From Micrococcus endophyticus (GTDB taxonomy: Bacteria > Actinomycetota > Actinomycetes > Actinomycetales > Micrococcaceae), in contig NZ_JACHMW010000001.1 in the NCBI RefSeq assembly GCF_014205115.1, positions 2,542,001-2,606,000 on the forward strand: a DNA stretch of 64,000 nt, given 5' to 3'. Both the position numbers and the translations under genes were made by a program. This document shows positions 49,286 to 56,393 of this stretch, one piece after another. Under the pieces are notes generated by a model, which was not told the origin of the DNA, did not search any database, and worked only from the letters and a program-made list of their open reading frames with translations. Every line of letters starts with the position of its first letter. Within the stretch, counting starts at the first letter, position 1.

Positions 49286-50992
49286 TCACGACGCGCGGGC
49301 GCCGGCGGGCTGGGCCACGGGGCGGTCGGCGGCGTCGTCGGTCGCGGGGTCGAAGTCGCCGGTCACCCGGGCGATGCGGTCGAAGTCGAAGTCCTGGCCG
49401 GAGCGGACGGACATGCCCCAGCAGACCAGGAACGAGACGGCGTAGGCCACGAGCGAGCCGGACAGCGTCGCGTAGTCGCGCAGGAAGCCGAAGCCGACGA
49501 ACGCCGTCGCCGCGGTCGCGAGCGCACCCACGACGACGGCGGCACGGAGCCCGAAGAAGCCGAAGGCCATGATCCCGAGGACCACGCCGACGCCGAGGAT
49601 CGCCAGGGCCTCCACCACGAGCGCCCAGGCGCCGGTGAGCGGGATCCACTCGAAGCGCACGGGCAGGAACACGGCCAGGGCCGCGAGCACGCCCACGGTG
49701 AAGGCCGCGTTGGTGACCTTGCGCCAGTAGAAGGACGCGATCACGGGGAACACGAGGCAGCCCCAGAGGGCGCCCACGAACACGAGCAGGTCCAGGATGT
49801 TGAACCGCGCGGTGGCGAAGTACAGGGCGGCGGCGGTGGCCACGATCATGGTGACGCGGCCGATCAGCAGCATGGTCTTCGGGTTCGCGTTCTCACGGCC
49901 CACGGACTGGCCGTAGACGTCCGTCATCACGATCGAGGACAGCGCGGACAGGTCGGAGTCCGCCGTCGAGGACAGCGAGCCGATGATCATGAGGAACGCC
50001 AGGGCGACGACGGCCACCGGCAGGTACGTGGAGACCATCTGCGGCAGCAGGTTGTTCATGTCCCCGCCGACGGGCTCGACGCCCAGGTACAGGGCCATCA
50101 CGCCGATCATGCCGACGCCGATCACGGTGCCGCCGTAGCCGACGGTGGCCGTGATGAAGGTCGGCTTGATGAGGTCCTCGCGCACCGCGAAGAGGCGCTG
50201 GGCGATGGTCTGGTTGCCGATCGCGTAGGCCAGCACGGCCGCGATGTACGGGGCGCCCTGGTTCATGAACGCCTCGGAGGAGAAGAAGTCCTGCTGCTGG
50301 GCGGTCACGTTGCCGGCCTGCACGCCGGCCTCGAACATGCCGGGGCCGCCGGCGGCGAAGAACACCGCGGGGATGATCACCACGGTGGCGCCGAGCATGG
50401 CCACCACCTGGGCGAAGTCCGTGAGCACGGAGGCGCGGAAGCCGGACCACAGCGTGTACAGCAGCACGCCCGCGGCCACGATCAGGATGCCCGCCCCGAA
50501 GGACAGCGGGGAGAGGATGGCGATCAGGGCGCCGCCGGCGATGAAGTTGGAGGTCAGCGAGATCACGGAGCCGAGCACGTTGGACCCGGCGAGCATGAGC
50601 TGCGAGGAGCGGCCGTGGCGGGCGTACATGACCTCGGCGAGCGTGTGGGCGCGCGGGGCGACCTTGCGGATGCGCCGGCCGAACGGGTAGATGAACAGGA
50701 TCATCAGGGCGCCCCACAGGCCGTAGTGGATGGGCCCGGAGACGCCGTAGGTGTAGCCGGCGGTGACCGATGCGTACATCGAGGACGCCCAGATCCAGGT
50801 GGCCGTCATGGAGGCTGCGGAGACGCCGAAGCCGATCTTGTTTCCGGCGGTCATGTAGGCGTCGGCGTTCTCCTTCCTCCGGGAGATCGCCAGCGACATG
50901 AGCATGGTGCCGCCGTAGAAGAACACGACGAGCACGATCACGCCGATCACGCCGAGCTGGACCAGCTCGGCTCCGTCCTGGGAGGGCGGCAT
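49286..50992 (-). CDS. Sodium:solute symporter (SSS family)
   Basis: A 568-residue secondary transporter with about 14 helices and SSS-family blocks: AYMTAGNKIGFGVSAASMTATWIWASSMYAS, GPIHYGLWGALMILFIYPFGRRIRKVAPRAHTLAEVMYARHG, LLYTLWSGFRASVLTDFAQVVAML, AYAIGNQTIAQRLFAVRE and FLMIIGSLSSTADSDLSALSSIVMTDVY (Na2-site region). The long C-terminal membrane part resembles urea/Dur3-like and related SSS members; the substrate cannot be set from sequence. ATG 50990-50992 has a GAAAGGAAG site. Transcribed with the small subunit. Confidence 0.88.
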   Translation of the reverse strand: MPPSQDGAELVQLGVIGVIVLVVFFYGGTMLMSLAISRRKENADAYMTAGNKIGFGVSAASMTATWIWASSMYASVTAGYTYGVSGPIHYGLWGALMILFIYPFGRRIRKVAPRAHTLAEVMYARHGRSSQLMLAGSNVLGSVISLTSNFIAGGALIAILSPLSFGAGILIVAAGVLLYTLWSGFRASVLTDFAQVVAMLGATVVIIPAVFFAAGGPGMFEAGVQAGNVTAQQQDFFSSEAFMNQGAPYIAAVLAYAIGNQTIAQRLFAVREDLIKPTFITATVGYGGTVIGVGMIGVMALYLGVEPVGGDMNNLLPQMVSTYLPVAVVALAFLMIIGSLSSTADSDLSALSSIVMTDVYGQSVGRENANPKTMLLIGRVTMIVATAAALYFATARFNILDLLVFVGALWGCLVFPVIASFYWRKVTNAAFTVGVLAALAVFLPVRFEWIPLTGAWALVVEALAILGVGVVLGIMAFGFFGLRAAVVVGALATAATAFVGFGFLRDYATLSGSLVAYAVSFLVCWGMSVRSGQDFDFDRIARVTGDFDPATDDAADRPVAQPAGARAS

Positions 50993-51311
50993 GGGACTTC
51001 CTTTCGCACGGGGACTGCGGTCGGTCCGGTCCGCAGGCGTGCCGGCATCAGGGCGCGGCTCCGCAGGGCGGAGGAGGCGTTCTGATCCCGACGCGGCGGG
51101 GGCCGGGTGGTGGAGGGCATCCCGCCGGGTCCCGAGTCCACGGACGGCGAGCTCACTGCTCAAGCCGTCGCGGCCCCTCGGCCCTGTGCGGCGCTGTCAA
51201 CACCGGTGCCACCGGCGGCCGTGGGCGCACCGGGGACCCAGCGACCCTCACATGTTTCGGAGCGGAAAGGCAAACCCGGTGACCCGCCTCACGCCCGCGC
51301 CGCCGTCGCGG
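50993..51311. other. 319-bp intergenic region upstream of the symporter
   Basis: Between the symporter start (-) and the kinase stop (-). It must contain the symporter promoter. A TTGACA hexamer is present on the minus strand (51200-51195) but has no convincing -10 at the right spacing. I see no palindrome, repeat or small gene here. Confidence 0.35.
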
Positions 51312-52346
51312 TCAGCTGGCGAAGTGCCCGGCGAGGGCGATCATCCGGGCGCGCCACGCGTCCGCGGACGGCCCCTCGTGCGCCGCGTCCACGGCGTTGA
51401 GCACGAGCCGCACGAAGGTCCACGCCCGCACCCGCTCCTCGTCCAGCCCGGCGGCCTCGGCCACGACGTCGGCGCGCAGCCGCACGTGGATCCGCGCGTT
51501 GTGCGCGGCGGCGGTGACCTCGGGCCGGTTCCACACGATCGGAGCGACGGCGTACGCGCCCTCGCCGGCCACGGGCTTGGGGTCGATGGCGAGCCACCGC
51601 CCGCGCCTGGCGACGTGCCCGCGTCTCGCGTCGGGCGCGGCCCCTGATGGTCCGTCGTCGGGCAGGGGCGCCAGGACGTTGCCGTCGTGCAGGTCCTCAT
51701 GGACGAGCCGCGGCTCGGGGGCGCTGTCCACCAGCCGGCGCAGGTGGGACCGGGCCTGCACCTGGAGGCGCCGGGGCACCGCGGCCACGGGCGCGGCGAG
51801 CGTGCCGTCCCAGCGCTCGGCCTTGACCGCGACGGCGTCGAACTGGGGCGTGGCTGGGCGGTCCAGGGCGCGCAGCAGCCCGCCCACCGCCTCGCACGCG
51901 TCCAGGACCGGCTCGAGCGTGAGGGGCCGGTCGGCGTCGAGGCGCTCGAGCAGCAGGGCGCCGTCCGGCGGGCTCGCCGCGTGCAGGCGGACCGCGCCGG
52001 CGCCGTCCCACAGGCGCAGGGCGAGGTGCTCGTGGCGCGCCTCGAGGTGCGGCCAGGTGAGCTTGAGGACGGCCGGGCGCAGGGTGTGCCGGCGCACGGG
52101 CAGCACGAGCGCGCCGTGGCCAGTCCACGGGGCGCCCGGGGCGTCCGGGTCCAGGGTGAGGTTCCAGGCGGCCAGCCGCTCCTCCACCAGGTGCGGCAGC
52201 CGGGCCAGCCAGGCCTCGCCGGAGACGGCCTCCCCGCCGGCGGCCGCCAGCAGCGGGTCGGCAGGCCGCCGCGCGATCCGCTCCGCGAACGCGCGCGGGA
52301 CGAGCTCGGACGGGGCGGCGCCGGGCGGCGCGGGGGAGTCGGGCAT
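51312..52346 (-). CDS. Aminoglycoside/hydroxyurea-type phosphotransferase
   Basis: A 344-residue kinase-like protein of the APH/hydroxyurea antibiotic kinase family: GALVLPVRRHTLRPAVLKLTWPHLEARHEHLALRLWDGAGAVRLHA (ATP-side Lys), LLLERLDADRPLTLEPV, catalytic loop LVHEDLHDGNVLAPL (His-Glu-Asp variant of HGDLHxxN) and metal-binding LAIDPKPVAGEGAYAVAPIVWNRPE. The DPKP-x-GE motif is typical of this family. It may inactivate an aminoglycoside such as streptomycin or act on a metabolite; resistance cannot be inferred from sequence. Divergent from the VanZ-like gene. Confidence 0.83.
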   Translation of the reverse strand: MPDSPAPPGAAPSELVPRAFAERIARRPADPLLAAAGGEAVSGEAWLARLPHLVEERLAAWNLTLDPDAPGAPWTGHGALVLPVRRHTLRPAVLKLTWPHLEARHEHLALRLWDGAGAVRLHAASPPDGALLLERLDADRPLTLEPVLDACEAVGGLLRALDRPATPQFDAVAVKAERWDGTLAAPVAAVPRRLQVQARSHLRRLVDSAPEPRLVHEDLHDGNVLAPLPDDGPSGAAPDARRGHVARRGRWLAIDPKPVAGEGAYAVAPIVWNRPEVTAAAHNARIHVRLRADVVAEAAGLDEERVRAWTFVRLVLNAVDAAHEGPSADAWRARMIALAGHFAS

Positions 52347-52377
52347 GGCGGGCACGCTACCGGGCCAGAATGGGGGG

Positions 52378-52839
52378 ATGCCCGCCTTCGCGTCCCCGTC
52401 CGCCCCCGCCTCCCGACGGCGGCGCCGCGCGCTGGCGGCGCTGCTGGCCGTCGTCGTGGTGGTGCACCTGGTGGTGCTGTACCTGCCCGGGAACGACGTG
52501 CCGCAGACCGGCTTCGAGGTCCCCGGGCTGGACAAGGCGATCCACGTGCTCGCGTTCGCGGTGCCGACGTGGGCGGCCGTGCGGCTGGGATCATCGTGGT
52601 GGTGGGCGCTGCCGTTCGCGGTGCATGCCCCCGTGAGCGAGGCGGTGCAGCACGCGTGGGTGCCGCTGCGCACCGGCGACGCGTGGGACATGGTCGCGGA
52701 CCTGGCCGGCGTCGTGCTGGGCGCGGCGCTCGCGTGGCGGGCGGTGCGGCGCGAGGTCGAGGCGCCCGGGGAGGTCGGGGAGGTCGGGGAGGTCGGGCGA
52801 GGCGACCGGATTGGAGGATCGGGCCGGCCGGGCGTATGA
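52378..52839 (+). CDS. VanZ-like small membrane protein
   Basis: A 153-residue membrane protein with about four helices: ALAALLAVVVVVHLVVLYLPG, GLDKAIHVLAFAVPTWAAVRL, WWWALPFAVHAPVSEAVQHAWVPLRTGDAWDMVADLAGVVLGAALAW. The DK-x-H-x-x-A-F and the E-x-x-Q...R-x-x-D-x-x-D patterns are those of VanZ-like proteins. The C-terminus has a short GEVGEVGEV repeat. Function of VanZ homologues outside teicoplanin resistance is unclear. Upstream of tRNA-Ala, same strand. Confidence 0.75.
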   Translation: MPAFASPSAPASRRRRRALAALLAVVVVVHLVVLYLPGNDVPQTGFEVPGLDKAIHVLAFAVPTWAAVRLGSSWWWALPFAVHAPVSEAVQHAWVPLRTGDAWDMVADLAGVVLGAALAWRAVRREVEAPGEVGEVGEVGRGDRIGGSGRPGV

Positions 52840-52875
52840 TGTCCGGGTGCCCTTCCCCCGGGAAGTGCATGACCT

Positions 52876-52948
52876 GGGGCTATAGCTCAGTTGGTAGAGC
52901 GTTTCGTTCGCAATGAAAAGGTCAGGGGTTCAATTCCCCTTAGCTCCA
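52876..52948 (+). tRNA. tRNA-Ala (anticodon CGC)
   Basis: 73-nt cloverleaf: acceptor GGGGCTA/TAGCTCC includes the G3-U70 pair that identifies alanine tRNAs; D arm GCTC-AGTTGGTA-GAGC; anticodon stem TTTCG/TGAAA with loop TTCGCAA, anticodon CGC at 52909-52911 reading GCG; T arm AGGGG-TTCAATT-CCCCT. Discriminator A73; CCA is not encoded. The hairpin that follows at 52956 acts as terminator. Confidence 0.97.
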
Positions 52949-52955
52949 CATCCGG

Positions 52956-52989
52956 CGAAGGGCCGAGGGCATCAGCTCTCGGCCCTTCG
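52956..52989. terminator. Hairpin terminator after tRNA-Ala
   Basis: CGAAGGGCCGAG (52956-52967) pairs perfectly with CTCGGCCCTTCG (52978-52989) around a 10-nt loop, 7 nt after the tRNA. A near-identical copy in inverted orientation lies at 53467-53494. Confidence 0.85.
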
Positions 52990-53028
52990 TCATGTCTGGG
53001 GGTGTCCGGGGGTCGCTACGGTGGATCG

Positions 53029-53430
53029 ATGACCGATGCCGCTGCCGTGCTGGGGGCCTTCTTCGCTGCGGAGGACGCCCGGGACTGGGAGACCTACAGG
53101 TCGTTCCTCCACCCCGACGTCGAGTGGGTCCTCGGTGACCGGGTGATCCGGGGGATCGACCGCTACGTCGAGGCGATGCAGGCGGCGTACGGGGACGACG
53201 ACGTCCGGTTCCGCTGCGAGTGGAGCCACGTGTCCGAATCCGGCTCGCTGGTCGCGGCACTGCTCGTGGACGACGCGGGGCGCCGCTCGCTGGACGTGTT
53301 CGAGTTCAAGGACGGACTCGTCTGGAAGGAGCACGAGTTCCTCCTGGGTCGGACGGCCTCGGCCGTGGAGCCTCGGTCCCTGCCGACGCAGGGTGAGCCG
53401 CGATCGACGGAGGCGACCGAGCGCCAGTGA
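53029..53430 (+). CDS. NTF2-like / SnoaL-like protein
   Basis: A 133-residue protein of the NTF2-like superfamily: TDAAAVLGAFFAAEDARDWETYRSFLHPDVEWVLGDRVIRGIDRYVEAMQAAYGDDDVRFRCEWSHVSESGSLVAALLVDDAG...SLDVFEFKDGLVWKEHEFLLG. This helix-then-curved-sheet pattern suits a small-molecule isomerase or an uncharacterised pocket protein; no catalytic residues can be assigned. It is flanked on both sides by near-identical hairpins, so it forms a monocistronic unit. Start ATG 53029 is about 40 nt after the tRNA terminator. Confidence 0.75.
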   Translation: MTDAAAVLGAFFAAEDARDWETYRSFLHPDVEWVLGDRVIRGIDRYVEAMQAAYGDDDVRFRCEWSHVSESGSLVAALLVDDAGRRSLDVFEFKDGLVWKEHEFLLGRTASAVEPRSLPTQGEPRSTEATERQ

Positions 53431-53466
53431 GGTCGACATGCGCCTCCTGAGTTCCCCACCCGGCCC

Positions 53467-53494
53467 AGGGCCGAGAGCAGATGCCCTCGGCCCT
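53467..53494. repeat. Inverted copy of the tRNA-Ala terminator hairpin
   Basis: AGGGCCGAG (53467-53475) pairs with CTCGGCCCT (53486-53494). Read on the opposite strand, the whole 28-nt segment matches the hairpin at 52959-52986 with one difference. It probably terminates the NTF2-like gene. Confidence 0.8.
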
Positions 53495-53538
53495 CCTTCA
53501 TGCCCGGGGCGTCATGGCGGCGGCGACGCCCCGCCGGC

Positions 53539-53673
53539 TCAGTGCGAGGCCGTCGTCGCCGTGGAGAGCGCGAGCCGGGACCGGCCCAGGTCCACCTGGC
53601 GGGCGTCGCGGAGCTCGACGCCGTCCCAGACCGGGGCGCCGTCCAGCGCGTGCCACGCTCCACCGTGCCGGAC
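53539..53673 (-). pseudogene. Possible C-terminal gene remnant
   Basis: On the minus strand 44 codons before a TGA read VRHGGAWHALDGAPVWDGVE then LRDARQVDLGRSRLALSTATTASH, with G/C at nearly every third position as in true genes here. No start codon or ribosome site lies at a sensible place; upstream the frame runs into a long hairpin and C-tracts. This looks like the surviving end of a deleted gene. I do not recognise the family. Confidence 0.4.
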
Positions 53674-53695
53674 TGGCCCGGTGTCGTGACCCTTC

Positions 53696-53758
53696 GGATC
53701 GACGGAAACGGCCGGGATCGACGGGCGTTCCGTCGATCCCGACCGTTTCCGTCGATCC
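53696..53758. repeat. Long hairpin with 29-nt arms and GATCGACGG units
   Basis: Arms 53696-53724 and 53730-53758 match at 28 of 29 positions around GCGTT. Each arm has GATCGACGG twice, flanking an AAACGG core. It sits in the 564-bp gap before the glycosyltransferase operon, upstream of C-tracts. The remainder of the gap holds the remnant at 53539 and otherwise nothing recognisable. Confidence 0.85.
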
Positions 53759-53796
53759 GCCGGGTGGAGGGGTCCGAGCGAGTGGGGACGGCGCCA

Positions 53797-53844
53797 CCCC
53801 CCCCCCGCGCCCACCCCCCCCGCCCCACCGCCCCCCCGCCCCGG
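53797..53844. repeat. Cluster of poly-C tracts upstream of the glycan operon
   Basis: Runs of 10 C (53797-53806), 8 C (53814-53821) and 7 C (about 53831-53837) occur within 45 nt, about 150-200 nt before the first glycosyltransferase. Such homopolymers are prone to slippage and to sequencing error. Confidence 0.75.
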
Positions 53845-53994
53845 ACACACGGCGCCTTCAGGCTTTCCGGATCCGGGGTTCCGGGTCTATGGTCTCCGGG
53901 TACCGCCGCGCGGGATCGCCCCAGGTCAGCCGCGCTTCACCCGTCCGCTCGCCGCGGACGGCCCCGGAACGGGGCCAGACGAGAGGGGCTGCCG

Positions 53995-55050
53995 ATGCGC
54001 ATCAGCGTGCTCACCCACATGCTGCATCCGATCCGCTCCCCGTACGCCGGCGGCCTCGAGATGCACACGGCCATGACCGTGGAGCACCTGGTCCGCCGCG
54101 GCCACGAGGTCACCGTGTACGCGCGCGAGGGCACGCGGCTGCCGGCCGACGTCGTCCCCGTGCTGCCCGCCGAGGGCGCCGGGCCCGGCAAGGAGGGCGA
54201 CCGGCTGCGCGAGGAGGCCACGCGCCGCGCGTGCGAGATGGTCCTCGCGGACGGCTCCGACGCCGTCCTGAACAACAGCCTCTCCCCGGCGCCGCTGCAG
54301 CTGCTGCGCGAGCGCCCCATGGTCACCGTGCTGCACACGCCGGCCACGCTGGCGGAGGTGCTGGCCGTCGTCGACCACCCGGACTGGCGCGCCCCGCAGC
54401 ACCACCGGTGGGCCTGCGTCTCCGCGTCGAACGCGCTGGCCTGGCAGCATCGGCTGCCGCGCGTGGACGTGGTGCCCAATGGGATCGAGCTGCACCACTG
54501 GGTCTCGGACGCCGCCCCCGTGCCCGGCCGCGCCGTGTGGTCCGGGCGCATCACCGCGGAGAAGGGGCTGCACGTGGCAATCGACGCCGCCCGCCTGGCT
54601 GGCATGGAGCTGCACTTCGCCGGGCCGATCTCGGACGAGGCCTACTACGCCCAGGAGATCGTCCCGCGCCTCGGCCCGGACACCGTCCACCACGGCCACC
54701 TGGACCACGCGACCCTGCCGCACATGCTCGCCACCGGCGAGGTCTTCCTCGCCACGCCCCTGTGGGCCGAGCCGTTCGGCCTGGCCACGGTGGAGGCCAT
54801 GGCCCTCGGCGTGCCGGTGGCCGCCCTGCTCTCCGGCGCCATGGGGGAGATCGTGGCCCCGCAGGCCGGCGCGCTGGCCGTGCACCACACGGCGGAGGCG
54901 CTGGCCGTCTCCATCCGCCACGCCCGCCGCAAGGACCGCGGGCGCGTCCGAGCGTGGGCCTGCCGATTCAGCGCGGAGACCATGGTGGAGGGCTACGTGG
55001 ACCTGCTCGAGCAGGCCGCGGAGGACGCCCGCGACGGCGAGCTCGTGTGA
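53995..55050 (+). CDS. GT4-family glycosyltransferase
   Basis: A 351-residue GT-B glycosyltransferase. The N-terminus ISVLTHMLHPIRSPYAGGLEMHTAMTVEHLVRRGHEVTVYA is a typical acceptor domain. The C-terminal donor domain shows VPNGIELHHW, SGRITAEKGLHVAIDAARLAGMELHFAG and the E-x7-E motif in EPFGLATVEAMALGVPVAALLSGAMGE of nucleotide-sugar GT4 enzymes. Start at ATG 53995. First gene of the glycan cluster and coupled (4-nt overlap) to the next. Donor and acceptor unknown. Confidence 0.87.
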   Translation: MRISVLTHMLHPIRSPYAGGLEMHTAMTVEHLVRRGHEVTVYAREGTRLPADVVPVLPAEGAGPGKEGDRLREEATRRACEMVLADGSDAVLNNSLSPAPLQLLRERPMVTVLHTPATLAEVLAVVDHPDWRAPQHHRWACVSASNALAWQHRLPRVDVVPNGIELHHWVSDAAPVPGRAVWSGRITAEKGLHVAIDAARLAGMELHFAGPISDEAYYAQEIVPRLGPDTVHHGHLDHATLPHMLATGEVFLATPLWAEPFGLATVEAMALGVPVAALLSGAMGEIVAPQAGALAVHHTAEALAVSIRHARRKDRGRVRAWACRFSAETMVEGYVDLLEQAAEDARDGELV

Positions 55051-56261
55051 GCGACGGCGCGGCGGTGGTCTCGCGGCCGGGCGCATCCGCGCGGCCCTCC
55101 CGACGACGGCGCGTCCTCTACTACGCGCACCAGCACGGCTCGGGGCACGTGCGGCACGCCGCGAACCTGGCCGCCACCGGGGCGTTCGACGTGACGGTGG
55201 TCAGTGCGCACCCGGACGCGGCGCGCATGCTGCCGGCCGGCACCCCGGTGCTCCCGCTGCCCTCGGACGTCGTGCCCGGGCACGTCCAGCCGGAGCGATC
55301 GCCCCTGCACTGGACGCCCGTGGGTCCGCAGATCCGCGACCGCTTCGCCGCCCTGCACGACGCCGCGCGGGACGTGCGCCCGGACGTGTGCGTCGTGGAC
55401 GTCTCCGTGGAGGCGGCCCTGTTCCTGCGCCTGGCCGGCTGGCCCGTGCTGCACCGCCGGATGCACGGTGAGCGCACCGACCCCGCCCACGCGCTCGTCT
55501 ACGCCGAGGCCGACGGCCTGTTCGCCCACTACGCCGAGGAGCTCGAGGACCCCGCCTGGCGGGAGGCGCACGCCGGCCGCACCGCGTTCCTGGGCGTCCC
55601 CGACGTCACCGGGCGCCTCGGCGCGCGGGCCACGACCACCACGGCCACGACGACGGCGGCCGGCGGCTCCGCCCCGCGGGTCGCGGTGATCGCGGGCACC
55701 GGCGGCGGCGGGGTGCGGGCCGCGGACCTGGCCCGGGTCGCCGCGGCCGTGCCGGAGGCGACGTGGGAGGTGTACGGGCCGGTGGCCGGTGCGGACGAGC
55801 TGCAGGCGCCCGGCGGCGCCGCGGGATCCCGCAGCTCCGACGCCGACGCGACGACCGGGACCGCGCCGACTGCCGGCGTCGCCCTGCCCGCCAACGTGAC
55901 CCTGCACGGCTGGGTGGAGGCGCCGGCGAGCCGGGCCGCGGAGGCCGACGTCGTGGTGGTCTCCGCCGGGCACAACGCCGCCGTGGACGCCGCCCGCTCG
56001 GGCCGGCCGGTGGTGCTGGCGCCGGAGCCGCGGCCCTTCGACGAGCAGCACGTGTTCGCCCGCGAGGCGCGCCGGGCCGCCGGCGTGCCGTGGTGCGCGT
56101 GGGAGGACCCCGACGCCGACTGGGCCGGCGCCGTCCGCGGCGCCCTCGCCGACCCCTCCGCCGCCGACCGCCTGGCCGCCCTGTTGCTCGTGGAGCCGGG
56201 GGAGTACCGGCGTCGCTGGGAGACCGCGGTCGAGACGGCGCTGGAGGCCACTCAGGGCTGA
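55047..56261 (+). CDS. MurG-like GT-B glycosyltransferase
   Basis: A 404-residue protein resembling MurG/GT28-type transferases: RRVLYYAHQHGSGHVRHAANLAATGAFDVTVVSAHPDAARML at the N-terminus and a donor domain with RVAVIAGTGGGGVRAADL, NVTLHGWVEAPASRAAEADVVVVSAGHNAAVDAARSGRPVVLAPEPRPFDEQHVFA. A Thr/Ala-rich stretch (ATTTTATTTAAGG) lies mid-protein. GTG start overlaps the previous stop. Substrates unknown; it likely adds a sugar to a lipid- or protein-linked glycan with its coupled partner. Confidence 0.78.
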   Translation: MSDGAAVVSRPGASARPSRRRRVLYYAHQHGSGHVRHAANLAATGAFDVTVVSAHPDAARMLPAGTPVLPLPSDVVPGHVQPERSPLHWTPVGPQIRDRFAALHDAARDVRPDVCVVDVSVEAALFLRLAGWPVLHRRMHGERTDPAHALVYAEADGLFAHYAEELEDPAWREAHAGRTAFLGVPDVTGRLGARATTTTATTTAAGGSAPRVAVIAGTGGGGVRAADLARVAAAVPEATWEVYGPVAGADELQAPGGAAGSRSSDADATTGTAPTAGVALPANVTLHGWVEAPASRAAEADVVVVSAGHNAAVDAARSGRPVVLAPEPRPFDEQHVFAREARRAAGVPWCAWEDPDADWAGAVRGALADPSAADRLAALLLVEPGEYRRRWETAVETALEATQG

Positions 56262-56270
56262 CCGCCGCCT

Positions 56271-56326
56271 GCTGGGCGCACTACTGCCAGGTACGCGTCG
56301 ATCTACGTGGCAGTACTGCGCCCAGC
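56271..56326. repeat. Inverted-repeat element with ACTACTGCCAGGTA core (copy 2)
   Basis: Arms 56271-56289 and 56308-56326 match at 18 of 19 positions around an 18-nt loop. Its first arm continues into GGTA, giving the same 20-mer as copy 1 at 29271-29324; the rest of the loop differs. It lies between convergent glycosyltransferase genes, where a bidirectional terminator is expected. Confidence 0.88.
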
Positions 56327-56393
56327 TCGCCCCGGCCAGCTCGCCCCGCCCAGCTCGCCCCGGCCAGCCCAGCCCCAGCCCGCCCGCCCCCGC

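Noticed and set aside
51195-51200. TTGACA on the minus strand as the -35 box of the symporter promoter
   Set aside because: No acceptable -10 hexamer follows at 16-19 bp.
51312-52346. The APH-like kinase as an antibiotic resistance determinant
   Set aside because: Family membership alone does not show drug modification; the gene has native codon use and no mobile context.
52876-52948. tRNA-Ala as an integration site for a genomic island
   Set aside because: No integrase, no repeated tRNA 3' end downstream, and flanking genes have native composition.
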